NCBI RefSeq assembly: GCF_035917455.1
Contig: NZ_CP109078.1
Location: forward strand, 5,440,001-5,504,000
Length of the DNA stretch: 64,000 nt
Direction: 5' to 3'
Source: Micromonospora sp. NBC_01796
Lineage (GTDB): Bacteria > Actinomycetota > Actinomycetes > Mycobacteriales > Micromonosporaceae
Shown here: positions 44,692 to 52,282 of the stretch, one piece after another
Layout of the letters: each line of letters begins with the position of its first letter
Position numbering within the stretch: the stretch's first letter is position 1
Position numbers and translations under genes: made by a program
The notes under the pieces: model-generated
Told to the model about the DNA's origin: nothing
Seen by the model: only the letters and a program-made list of their open reading frames with translations
Database searches by the model: none

Positions 44692-45522
44692 TCAGGTGTC
44701 GCCGGAGAGTTCCGCGTACCCGAGCCGGATCGCCGGCAGGGTCACCGTCGGGGTGAACGGGGCCCGGGAGGCGACCCGCTCGGCGGGAGCGCCGTCGGCG
44801 TGCCCGTCACGGATCAGCCAGGCCAGGGTGGCGAGCTGCTCGTGTTGTGCGCGTACGCCGTCGATGCCGAGGATGCCGCCGTGCCCCGGCACGACCATGG
44901 TGCGTCGGGTCGCCAGGCGCAGCAGTTCCGCGACCGTCTCCGGCCACTCCAGCGGGTAGCTGTCGTCGAACGACGGCGGGCCGCTCTCCTCGACCAGGTC
45001 ACCGGCGACCAGCAGATCGGCGTCGGGCACGTGCACGACCAGGTCGCCGTCGGTGTGCCCACGCCCCAGGTGCCGCAGGACAACCGTACGACCGCCGATG
45101 TCCAGGGTGGACTCCAGGTGCACCGGGTGGCTGGGCGCCAGGATCGTGGTACGGGACAGCTCGGCGGCGAGCACCGGTTCGGTTTCGCGCATCTCGTCGT
45201 ACGCCTGCTGTCGCACCAGCTCGGGATGGTCCCGCAGCCGGGCCGCGGCGGCCTGGTGGGCGTAGATCGGCCGGGCCGGCTCGCCGGCCAGCGTGGCGTT
45301 GCCGAAGCAGTGGTCGAAGTGGTGGTGGGTGTTGACCAGGGTCCACGGGTACGGCGTGATCGTGCGTGCCGCCGCCGCCAGCTCCCCGGCCTGGGTCGCG
45401 TTCGACAGGGTGTCCACCAGCAGGGCTTCGCCGTCGCCGACGACCAGGGTCACGTTGACCGCGAGCGCGGGGTGGCGCAGCAGGTAGACCCGCTCGCCGA
45501 TCTCCTCGAATTCGATCGTCAT
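44692..45522 (-). CDS. MBL-fold metallo-hydrolase
   Basis: A 276-residue metallo-beta-lactamase-fold protein. The metal-binding motif THHHFDHCFGNATL near residue 65, the Asp/His in GRGHTDGDLVVHVP and LLVAGDLVE, and the terminal PGHGG are in place for a dinuclear site. The family includes glyoxalase II-like thioesterases, lactonases and ribonucleases. Its ATG overlaps the TGA of the thioesterase gene (ATGA), so it is the second gene of that operon. Substrate unknown. Confidence 0.86.
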   Translation of the reverse strand: MTIEFEEIGERVYLLRHPALAVNVTLVVGDGEALLVDTLSNATQAGELAAAARTITPYPWTLVNTHHHFDHCFGNATLAGEPARPIYAHQAAAARLRDHPELVRQQAYDEMRETEPVLAAELSRTTILAPSHPVHLESTLDIGGRTVVLRHLGRGHTDGDLVVHVPDADLLVAGDLVEESGPPSFDDSYPLEWPETVAELLRLATRRTMVVPGHGGILGIDGVRAQHEQLATLAWLIRDGHADGAPAERVASRAPFTPTVTLPAIRLGYAELSGDT

Positions 45523-45923
45523 GGTGTGCGCGACGCCCTTTCCACGAACCGGAGCCGGTCGACCAGTGCCCGCTCCACCCGGCCCTTCGCCACGGTCGCC
45601 GAGCCGTCGGTCACGCTCACGTCGAAGTGCAGCCGCCGGCCGCTCACCTCGGTCAGCCAGGCCTGGGCGACAACCGTCCGGCCGACCGGGGTGGGCACCG
45701 TGTGGTCGAGTTCCACCCGCAGGCCCACCGTGGTCATGCCGGGCAGCATCCGGGTCGCGGTGGCCGCCACCGTGGCCGCCTCGGCCAGTGCCAGCACCCT
45801 CGGGGTGCCGAGTACCGGCACGTCACCGGAGCCGACCGCCAGGGCGGTGTCGGTGTCGGTGACGGTGAGTTCAACCCGGGCGGTCAGGCCGGGCGCGAAG
45901 CCGGGATCCGGCGGTTGTTCCAT
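45519..45923 (-). CDS. Hotdog-fold thioesterase, FlK-like
   Basis: A 134-residue protein with the single-helix hotdog pattern of fluoroacetyl-CoA thioesterase relatives: a first strand region LTARVELTVTDTDTA, VPVLGTPRVLALAEAATVAA with the acidic residue on the long helix, and LRVELDHTVPTPVGRTVVAQAWLTEVSGRRLHFDVSV. It likely hydrolyses small acyl-CoA esters. TAAGCT lies six bases before the ATG, which suggests a leaderless start. It is coupled to the MBL hydrolase; together they may detoxify or recycle an acyl thioester. Confidence 0.8.
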   Translation of the reverse strand: MEQPPDPGFAPGLTARVELTVTDTDTALAVGSGDVPVLGTPRVLALAEAATVAATATRMLPGMTTVGLRVELDHTVPTPVGRTVVAQAWLTEVSGRRLHFDVSVTDGSATVAKGRVERALVDRLRFVERASRTP

Positions 45924-45929
45924 GGGTGC

Positions 45930-45935
45930 AGCTTA
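45930..45935 (-). promoter_or_regulatory. -10 element TAAGCT of the thioesterase operon
   Basis: On the minus strand TAAGCT ends six bases before the ATG at 45923, which fits a leaderless message. Confidence 0.45.
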
Positions 45936-45965
45936 GGCCGTGACCCGGCGCCGGATGATCGGCAT

Positions 45966-46092
45966 GCCGGCCGTGTCCCGCCGCCGGTCGCAGCGGCACA
46001 GCCGGCCGTGTCCCGTCGCCGGTCGCAGCGGCACAGCCGGTCGTGTCCCACCGTCGGTCGCAACGGCGCCCGGTCGTGTCCTGCCGCCGGAT
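45966..46092. repeat. 35-bp tandem repeats
   Basis: Four consecutive units (periods 35, 35 and 33 bp) share GCCGGYCGTGTCCC, then CGCCGGTCGCAGCGGCACA; the first two are nearly identical and the fourth is degenerate. They fill the 200-bp gap between the PH-domain gene and the thioesterase gene. No inverted symmetry or spacer pattern is seen. Confidence 0.8.
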
Positions 46093-46123
46093 GACCGGCT
46101 CGGCCCGGCGACCCGGGTGCCGG

Positions 46124-47590
46124 TCAGCCGGCGTTGCGGGCGGCCCGTGCGCGGGCGGTGAGTTCGGCGGCGAGCGCCCACGCCTCGGCCAGGTCCCGGT
46201 CCAGGGCGGCGGCACCCGCCCCACCGGCGGTGTCGGCGTGTACGGTCGCCAACCGCAACCGCCGCTGCAACGGCCCCTGCACCACCCGGACACTCTGGAT
46301 CCGCGCGTACGGCACCACGACGAGCTGGCGGGTCAACAGCCCGCTGCGGACCGCGAACACCCGGTCGGTCAGCCCGGCACCGAGCACCGGCTGGGCCAGC
46401 GGATGCACCCAGCGGGCCCGCCGGGGCGGCGGCGGCAACGGCACGCCGAGATCGACGCCGGGCAGCACCTCCGCCATGATCATTTGCCCGGTTCGCAGGT
46501 CACCCACCGGCAGCAACTGGTCGGCGCGCTGGTTCGCGTCCGCCTCGACGGAGAACCCGGCCACCTCCAGCCGCAGCCGCAGCCAACCCTTCATCCGCCA
46601 GAGCAGCGGCCAGGTCGCCCCGACCGCCTGCAACCGGTCCAGCGGTACGGTCTGCGCGCGGGTCTCCAACAGGCCGTGCCGTACGCGCAGGCGCCCGGCA
46701 CCGTCGCCACCCCGATCGGCCCCGACCCCGCCGCCGGCGTCGTCGCGGGCGAGTTGGAAACTCCAGTCGGCGAGCACCCGGCGCAGGGGTTGCAGGAGCA
46801 CACCGGCCATCGCGGTCAGCGTGCTGGCCACCGCGATGAACGACCAGGACCCCTCGTTGAGGAACTGGATCACGACGAACGCCACCCCGAACGGGAGCAG
46901 CATCGCCTGCGGGGTGAGCAACTGGCTGATCAGCAGGTCCCGGTTGGCGACCGAGTGCAGGTGCCGGCGGGGCATCTCGACCGGCGCCGGTGACTCGACC
47001 CGCTCGACACCCGGCCGGGCCGGTGCGGGCGTACGGGCGGCGAGGCCGAGCAGCCGTTCCCGCAGCGCGACCGCGTCCGCCACCGCGACGTACGCCAGCG
47101 GTGCCTCCGTCTTGCCTCCGCCGACCACCTCCAGCCGCAGTTCGGCCAGGCCGGTGAGCTGTGCGAGCAGCGGACGGACCACCTCGACGGACTGGAGCCG
47201 CTCCAGCGGGATCGCCCGGGTACGCCGCCACAGCAGGCCCTCGTGGATCCGCAGCTCCCGGCCGACCACGTGATAACCGGTGTTGTACCAGCTCACCAGG
47301 GAGAGCACGACGGCGCCGAGCAGCAGCACCGTGACCATCCCGGCGTACCAGCCCAGTCCCACCCGGCCGAGGGTCTGCCAGGAGAGCGCGGCGACGATCA
47401 CCACCAGGGAGTTCGCGCCGTGCAGCAGCGGACTCAGTGGATGCAGCCGCTGCCGAGGCTCGACCGGCGGTTGCTCGGTGCCCGGCGTCTGCCCGTTGCT
47501 GAGCGGGCCGGTGAACGACGGCTCGGTGCGGGGTGGCGCGGTCGCGGGTGGCTGGGCGAGCGGCGGTTCGGGTACCGGCGGCTCGGTCAC
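46124..47590 (-). CDS. Membrane protein with three bacterial PH domains (YdbT-like)
   Basis: A 488-residue protein. After a Pro-rich start come paired transmembrane segments near 55-100 and again near 225-275, alternating with three bPH2 (DUF304) domains: ELRIHEGLLWRRTRAIPLER, LRVRHGLLETRAQTVPLDR and VFAVRSGLLTRQLVVVPYAR. Each carries the G-L-L then V/I-P-hydrophobic-R pattern. The YdbS/YdbT pair of Bacillus has this composition. Its GTG overlaps the stop of the one-domain PH gene (GTGA). The pair probably forms one membrane complex; function unknown. Confidence 0.88.
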   Translation of the reverse strand: MTEPPVPEPPLAQPPATAPPRTEPSFTGPLSNGQTPGTEQPPVEPRQRLHPLSPLLHGANSLVVIVAALSWQTLGRVGLGWYAGMVTVLLLGAVVLSLVSWYNTGYHVVGRELRIHEGLLWRRTRAIPLERLQSVEVVRPLLAQLTGLAELRLEVVGGGKTEAPLAYVAVADAVALRERLLGLAARTPAPARPGVERVESPAPVEMPRRHLHSVANRDLLISQLLTPQAMLLPFGVAFVVIQFLNEGSWSFIAVASTLTAMAGVLLQPLRRVLADWSFQLARDDAGGGVGADRGGDGAGRLRVRHGLLETRAQTVPLDRLQAVGATWPLLWRMKGWLRLRLEVAGFSVEADANQRADQLLPVGDLRTGQMIMAEVLPGVDLGVPLPPPPRRARWVHPLAQPVLGAGLTDRVFAVRSGLLTRQLVVVPYARIQSVRVVQGPLQRRLRLATVHADTAGGAGAAALDRDLAEAWALAAELTARARAARNAG

Positions 47591-48150
47591 AGGCCCTCCG
47601 CGCGGTCTTCGCCGAGCGCGGTGAGCCGGTCGCGCAGGCGGGACGCCTCGGCCGGACGCAACCCCGGCACCCGGGCGTCGCTCGCCGCGGCGGCGGTGTG
47701 CAACTGCACGGTGGCCAGGTCGAAGGCGCGTTCCAGGGGACCGGCGCTGACGTCGACGAACTGCATCCGGGCGTACGGCACGATCGACAACCGGCGGACC
47801 AGCAGGCCGTGCCGGACCAGCAGGTCGTGGTCGCGCTCGGCGTACCCCCAGGCGCGTACGGCCCGGACGATGGCAATGGCCCGCCAGCCGGTGAGCAGCG
47901 CGGCCAGGCCCAGGGCGAGCCCGAAGAGCCAGTGGCCGGTCAACGCCCAGCCGACGCCGAGCGCGGCGAGCACCACCACCATGCCGGCGGCCAGCCGCAG
48001 CAACTCGACCCAGATCAGGTCACCGGAGACCGGCTGCCACCGCACGGTCTCCGGCCACGGCTCCAGCGGGCTGGTCGGACCGGCTGACGGGCCCGGCTGG
48101 TCCGGTCCGGCCGGTTGCGGTGCCGGGCCGGGTCCGCCCGGGTGGCTCAC
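47587..48150 (-). CDS. PH domain-containing membrane protein (YdbS-like)
   Basis: A 187-residue protein: Pro/Gly-rich cytoplasmic start (about 1-45), two transmembrane segments (about 58-105), and one bPH2 domain with HDLLVRHGLLVRRLSIVPYARMQFVDVSAGPLERAF. The GTG at 48150 is chosen because it overlaps the TGA of a 25-codon ORF (GTGA at 48147-48150), continuing a chain of such overlaps; longer in-frame starts lie within the previous gene. It is coupled to the three-domain PH gene downstream. Confidence 0.85.
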   Translation of the reverse strand: MSHPGGPGPAPQPAGPDQPGPSAGPTSPLEPWPETVRWQPVSGDLIWVELLRLAAGMVVVLAALGVGWALTGHWLFGLALGLAALLTGWRAIAIVRAVRAWGYAERDHDLLVRHGLLVRRLSIVPYARMQFVDVSAGPLERAFDLATVQLHTAAAASDARVPGLRPAEASRLRDRLTALGEDRAEGL

Positions 48151-48224
48151 CGGGTCACCCGGCGGTGCCGGTGACCGCCGCTGGCCGTCGCACGGCCCCG
48201 GAGGAGATCGTTTTGCTCGCTCAC
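48147..48224 (-). CDS. 25-codon micro-ORF in the PH operon
   Basis: Its GTG overlaps the TGA of the upstream small gene (GTGA, 48221-48224) and its own TGA overlaps the GTG of the PH gene (GTGA, 48147-48150). The product starts MSEQNDLLRGR and ends in a His/Arg-rich segment. It may serve mainly to pass ribosomes on by termination-reinitiation, or encode a small basic peptide. It is too short to be judged by similarity. Confidence 0.5.
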   Translation of the reverse strand: MSEQNDLLRGRATASGGHRHRRVTR

Positions 48225-48451
48225 GGTTCGAGCGTAGGCGATGGGTCCACCGGTGCCACCTCACGCAGGAAACCGCGCGCGCCAAGGAAGTCGCCGAGGC
48301 TCTGCCGATGGTCGGCACAGGCGAGCCAGGTCTTGCGTCGCTGCGCGTCGTGCAGCCGGGGGTTGTTCCAGCGCAGGGCCCAGATCGCCGTCGCCCGGCA
48401 ACCCTTCGCCGAGCAGACCGGGATCATCGGGGACGGCTCGGAGTCGGTCAC
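48221..48451 (-). CDS. Small Cys-containing actinobacterial protein
   Basis: A 76-residue protein with VCSAKGCRATAIWALRWNNPRLHD, then RKTWLACADHRQSLGDFLGARGFLREV. Two Cys in CSAKGC and Cys plus His in LACADH could bind one zinc ion. Proteins of this pattern are common in actinomycetes and are sometimes mislabelled as acetone carboxylase; no function is known. GTG at 48451 lies six bases after TACACT, giving a leaderless start, which is preferred to longer frames. It is the first gene of a four-ORF overlap chain ending in the PH proteins. Confidence 0.8.
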   Translation of the reverse strand: MTDSEPSPMIPVCSAKGCRATAIWALRWNNPRLHDAQRRKTWLACADHRQSLGDFLGARGFLREVAPVDPSPTLEP

Positions 48452-48457
48452 CCGGCG

Positions 48458-48463
48458 AGTGTA
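48458..48463 (-). promoter_or_regulatory. -10 element TACACT of the PH operon
   Basis: On the minus strand TACACT ends six bases before GTG 48451 and no ribosome site intervenes. Confidence 0.55.
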
Positions 48464-48515
48464 CGGAGGCACGGCGCACGGGTCGGGGCGTGCAGTGCCG
48501 GTCGCGGCGGGGTGT

Positions 48516-48572
48516 GTCGAAGAAGACGGCGCCTGTCGAAGGGGACGGCGTGCGTCGAGGAAGGCGGCCCGG
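48516..48572. repeat. Three 19-bp tandem units
   Basis: GTCGA-starting units begin at 48516, 48535 and 48554 with shared GTCGARGRRGACGGCG sequence. They lie in the divergent 403-bp gap between the PH operon and moxR, which holds no gene. Confidence 0.5.
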
Positions 48573-48701
48573 ACATGGCACGGGCAATAAGATCGCCGGG
48601 CGACCACGGGGGGAGCCGCCCGGCGACGGCTGAATCGTACACGTCACCTGCCCCGTCCTGTCTACCCGCGCCCGACGTTTCGTGTCCCGCCGGTGGGCGG
48701 C

Positions 48702-48724
48702 GGACCGCCGCGGCGCGGCGGTCC
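48702..48724. promoter_or_regulatory. 10-bp hairpin upstream of moxR
   Basis: GGACCGCCGC (48702-48711) pairs with GCGGCGGTCC (48715-48724) around a three-base loop, 130 bp before the moxR start. In a divergent region it is more likely a leader or regulatory hairpin than a terminator. Confidence 0.45.
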
Positions 48725-48854
48725 CCGGTTCCGCCGCGACCGGCCCGCGATAAAACGTCTTCTCGCCACCCGGTCACTCAGCCGGACGTGCGAGGCTTGG
48801 TGCGGCAGTCCCTCGCCGAACTTTTCGATCACGCGACCCCGCTGTGGAGGACCG

Positions 48855-49964
48855 GTGGCCCAGCCGACCACGCCCGATGCCCCGACACCGACCGAATCCG
48901 CCAACGGCGGCCCCGCCAAGGGCACTACCCCGGCGGAGGATGCGACCCTGCTCGAACGCGCGTTGTTCGAGGTCAAGCGGGTGATCGTGGGTCAGGACCG
49001 GATGGTGGAGCGGATGTTCGTCGCCCTGCTCGCCCGCGGGCACTGCCTCCTGGAGGGGGTGCCCGGGGTGGCCAAGACCCTGGCGGTGGAGACCCTCGCC
49101 AAGGTCGTCGGCGGCACCTTCTCCCGGGTCCAGTTCACCCCGGACCTGGTGCCGGCCGACATCGTCGGCACCCGGATCTACCGGCAGTCGAGCGAGAAGT
49201 TCGACGTCGAACTCGGCCCGGTGTTCGTCAACTTCCTGCTCGCCGACGAGATCAACCGGGCCCCGGCCAAGGTGCAGTCGGCGTTGCTGGAGGTGATGTC
49301 GGAGCAGCAGGTCTCGATCGGCGGGCAGACCCACCAGGTGCCGAACCCGTTCCTGGTCATGGCCACCCAGAACCCGATCGAGCAGGAGGGGGTCTACCCC
49401 CTGCCCGAGGCGCAGCGCGACCGGTTCCTGATGAAGATCCTGGTGGGCTACCCGACCGACGCCGAGGAACGCGAGATCGTCTACCGGATGGGGGTCAGCC
49501 CGCCGGAACCGGTGGCCGTGTTCAGCCCGACCGAACTGATCGCCCTGCAACGCAAGGCCGACCAGGTGTTCGTGCACAACGCGCTGGTCGACTACACCGT
49601 ACGGCTGGTGCTGGCCACCCGTACGCCTGCGGAGCACGGGATGCCCGACGTGGCGCAGCTCATCCAGTACGGCGCCAGCCCGCGCGCCTCGCTCGGCATC
49701 GTCCGGGCGACCCGGGCACTGGCCCTGCTGCGCGGGCGGGACTACGCGCTGCCGCAGGACGTGCAGGACATCGCCCCGGACATCCTGCGCCACCGGCTGG
49801 TGCTCAGTTACGACGCGCTCGCCGACGACGTGCCGGCCGACCACATCGTCGGCCGGGTGATGTCCACGATCCCGCTGCCCTCGGTCACCCCCCGGCAGAA
49901 CGCCGCCCCGGTGCCGCCCACTCCCGCGCAACCGGCCGGTGCCTGGCCCGGACGGTTGCCGTGA
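48855..49964 (+). CDS. moxR: MoxR family AAA+ ATPase
   Basis: A 369-residue AAA+ chaperone. Walker A is LEGVPGVAKTLA near residue 69, Walker B LLADEINRAPAKVQSALLEVM, with sensor motifs ATQNPIEQEGVYPLPEAQRDRF. MoxR ATPases act with VWA-domain proteins to mature or insert metal-dependent or cell-envelope complexes. GTG at 48855 has GGAGG close by; the frame is open further up without family similarity. The gene overlaps the DUF58 gene (GTGA), matching the order Rv1479-Rv1480-Rv1481. Confidence 0.92.
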   Translation: MAQPTTPDAPTPTESANGGPAKGTTPAEDATLLERALFEVKRVIVGQDRMVERMFVALLARGHCLLEGVPGVAKTLAVETLAKVVGGTFSRVQFTPDLVPADIVGTRIYRQSSEKFDVELGPVFVNFLLADEINRAPAKVQSALLEVMSEQQVSIGGQTHQVPNPFLVMATQNPIEQEGVYPLPEAQRDRFLMKILVGYPTDAEEREIVYRMGVSPPEPVAVFSPTELIALQRKADQVFVHNALVDYTVRLVLATRTPAEHGMPDVAQLIQYGASPRASLGIVRATRALALLRGRDYALPQDVQDIAPDILRHRLVLSYDALADDVPADHIVGRVMSTIPLPSVTPRQNAAPVPPTPAQPAGAWPGRLP

Positions 49965-50971
49965 CGCCTGCCGCCGCCGGACCGGCGACGTCGGGCGCGG
50001 GATCGGCGGCCTCGGCGGCCACCTCGGCGCGGGCCGATGCGGTGCTCTCCCGGTTGCAACTGCTGGTCACCCGCAAACTCGACGGCCTGTTGCAGGGGGA
50101 CTACGTCGGCCTGCTGCCGGGGCCCGGCAGTGAGGCGGGGGAGTCCCGGGAGTACCGCCCGGGTGACGACGTACGCCGGATGGACTGGCCGGTGACGGCC
50201 CGGACCACCCTGCCGCACGTCCGGCGTACGGTCGCCGACCGGGAACTGGAGACCTGGCTGGCGGTGGACCTGTCGGCCAGCCTCGACTTCGGCACCGGGC
50301 AGTGGCTCAAACGGGACCTGGTCGTCGCGGCGGTGGCCGCGGTCGCGCACCTGACCGTACGGGGTGGGAACCGGATCGGCGCCGTCGTCGGCACCGGTGG
50401 CTTCGGCGGGACCACCCGTCCGGTCGCCGGCCGGACCGGGACCCCCACCCCGCCGAACGTGCTCCGGCTGCCCGCCCGACCGGGACGCAAGGAGGCGCAG
50501 GGCCTGCTCCGGGCGATCGCGCACACCGAGATCAAACCGGGTCGCAGTGACCTCGGCGCCCTGGTCGACATGCTCAACCGGCCCCCGCGCCGCCGTGGGG
50601 TGGCGGTGGTGATCTCCGACTTCCTGTCGCCGCCGGAACAGTGGGGCCGGCCGGTACGCAAGCTCGCCGTCCGGCACGACGTGCTGGCGATCGAGGTGGT
50701 GGACCCGCGCGAACTGGAGCTGCCCGACGTCGGGGTGCTCGCGCTGGTCGACCCGGAAACCGGCCAACTGCACGAGGTGCAGACGGCCGATCCCCGACTG
50801 CGGCGTCGGTACGCCGAAGCCGCGTCGGCCCAACGGGCGGCTATCGCCCACCAGCTGCGCGCCGCCGGGGCGGCGCACCTGCGGCTGCGGACCGACTCAG
50901 ACTGGCTGCTGGACATGGTGCGTTTCGTCGCCGCGCAGCGGCACGCACGTACCAGGGGGACGACTCGATGA
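49961..50971 (+). CDS. DUF58 domain-containing protein
   Basis: A 336-residue cytosolic protein. The DUF58 signature GESREYRPGDDVRRMDWPVTART lies near residue 65, followed by a VWA-like fold with ETWLAVDLSASLDFGTG near residue 105 and VVISDFLSPPEQW. Members accompany MoxR ATPases and are thought to be their adaptors. GTG overlaps the moxR stop, and its own TGA overlaps the ATG of the VWA gene (ATGA, 50968-50971), so the three are translationally coupled. Confidence 0.9.
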   Translation: MTPAAAGPATSGAGSAASAATSARADAVLSRLQLLVTRKLDGLLQGDYVGLLPGPGSEAGESREYRPGDDVRRMDWPVTARTTLPHVRRTVADRELETWLAVDLSASLDFGTGQWLKRDLVVAAVAAVAHLTVRGGNRIGAVVGTGGFGGTTRPVAGRTGTPTPPNVLRLPARPGRKEAQGLLRAIAHTEIKPGRSDLGALVDMLNRPPRRRGVAVVISDFLSPPEQWGRPVRKLAVRHDVLAIEVVDPRELELPDVGVLALVDPETGQLHEVQTADPRLRRRYAEAASAQRAAIAHQLRAAGAAHLRLRTDSDWLLDMVRFVAAQRHARTRGTTR

Positions 50972-51918
50972 TCCGTTTCTTGCAACCGTTGTGGCTGCTG
51001 GCGTTGCTGCCGGTGCTCGCCGTCGCCGGAGCGTACGTCTGGCGGCAGTTGCGCCGCCGCGAGTACGCCGTCCGGTTCACCAATGTGGACCTGCTGCGCA
51101 CCCTGGCGCCGAAGGGTCTGGGTTGGCGCCGGCACGCCGCGGCGAGTGCGTTCCTGCTCAGCCTGGCGATCCTGGCGACCGCGATGGCCCGACCGTCGAT
51201 CGACACCGAGGAGCCGCTCGAACGGGCCACCGTCATGCTCGCCATCGACGTGTCGCTGTCGATGGAGGCGGACGACGTGGCACCGAACCGGTTGGAGGCG
51301 GCGCAGGAGGCGGCCAAGCAGTTCGTCGCCGAGCTGCCGCCGTCGTACAACCTGGGGTTGGTGGCGTTCGCGAAGTCGGCGAACGTGCTGGTGCCGCCGT
51401 CGAAGGACCGGCCGGCGGTGACCCAGGCGATCGACGGGCTGGTGCTGGCCGAGGCGACCGCGACCGGTGAGGCGGTGTTCACCTCCCTGGAGGCGATCCG
51501 GTCGGTGCCGGCCGACGGGGCGCAGGGGGTTCCGCCGGCCCGGATCGTGCTGCTCTCCGACGGTTTCCGGACCTCGGGACGGTCGGTGGAGGAGGCTGCC
51601 GCGGCGGCGGCGGCGGCGAACGTACCGGTTTCCACCATCGCCTTCGGCACCGACTCGGGCCAGGTCGACATCGGTGGGCAGGTCCAGCGGGTGCCGGTGG
51701 ACCGGATGGCCCTGGCCCAGCTCGCGGAGACCACCCGGGGTTTCTTCTACGAGGCCGCGTCGGTGACCGAGCTGAAGCAGGTCTACCAGGACATGGGCTC
51801 GTCGATCGGGTTCCGGACCGAAGCCCGCGAGGTCACCCAGTGGTACGCCGGATTCGCCCTGCTCTTCGCGCTCTGTGCGGCGGCGATGAGTCTGCTGTGG
51901 ACGTCCCGGCTGCCCTGA
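50968..51918 (+). CDS. Membrane-anchored VWA domain protein
   Basis: A 316-residue protein with transmembrane segments at about 5-25, 55-75 and 290-312 enclosing an extracytoplasmic or cytoplasmic von Willebrand A domain. The MIDAS motif is MLAIDVSLSMEADD (DxSxS) near residue 92, with Thr in ATATGEAVF and Asp in VLLSDGFRTSG. It is the third member of the MoxR-DUF58-VWA set, the arrangement of mycobacterial Rv1481, which affects cell shape. AGGGGGA supplies the ribosome site. Confidence 0.9.
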   Translation: MIRFLQPLWLLALLPVLAVAGAYVWRQLRRREYAVRFTNVDLLRTLAPKGLGWRRHAAASAFLLSLAILATAMARPSIDTEEPLERATVMLAIDVSLSMEADDVAPNRLEAAQEAAKQFVAELPPSYNLGLVAFAKSANVLVPPSKDRPAVTQAIDGLVLAEATATGEAVFTSLEAIRSVPADGAQGVPPARIVLLSDGFRTSGRSVEEAAAAAAAANVPVSTIAFGTDSGQVDIGGQVQRVPVDRMALAQLAETTRGFFYEAASVTELKQVYQDMGSSIGFRTEAREVTQWYAGFALLFALCAAAMSLLWTSRLP

Positions 51919-51967
51919 CGACGGTATGTCCCTGACGGGCTGGCCGACCTGACGGTCGGCTGGCCGG

Positions 51968-52054
51968 TCAGGGGGTTCCGCTGACCAGGACGAACAGGAC
52001 CAAGACCCACATAGCGGCAAGGGTGAAGCCCAGTGGGGCAACAAAACGGTGCAT
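51968..52054 (-). CDS. 28-residue single-helix membrane peptide
   Basis: ATG at 52054 with GGGGAG seven bases upstream opens a 28-codon frame. The product is a single hydrophobic helix: MHRFVAPLGFTLAAMWVLVL, then FVLVSGTP. A basic His-Arg start and tight stop fit a small membrane protein. It lies convergent to the VWA gene. Too short for homology to decide; the ribosome site and composition are the evidence. Confidence 0.5.
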   Translation of the reverse strand: MHRFVAPLGFTLAAMWVLVLFVLVSGTP

Positions 52055-52282
52055 GGCTTGACTCCCCGGTGGCGGCTCAGACGGCCGGCGCCGGCAAGTC
52101 CTGGCCGGCGGGGCCTGAGGGAAAGGACGCACACACGAAGTCGTGACCGGGCGGCTCCACGCATCCCCGACGCAGACCGGCGGCGGGGTTCACACCACAC
52201 TGCGTCCACCGCCGGCCGGGGCCGGGGTGGACGGGTTGGTGCGAGAAGCGGGGCTGGGTCAGTTCACCGGCCGAGTCGTGGC

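Noticed and set aside
48602-48855. Upstream extension of moxR to 48693
   Set aside because: The added 54 residues are Arg/Pro-rich, span a hairpin and do not resemble MoxR; GTG 48855 has GGAGG.
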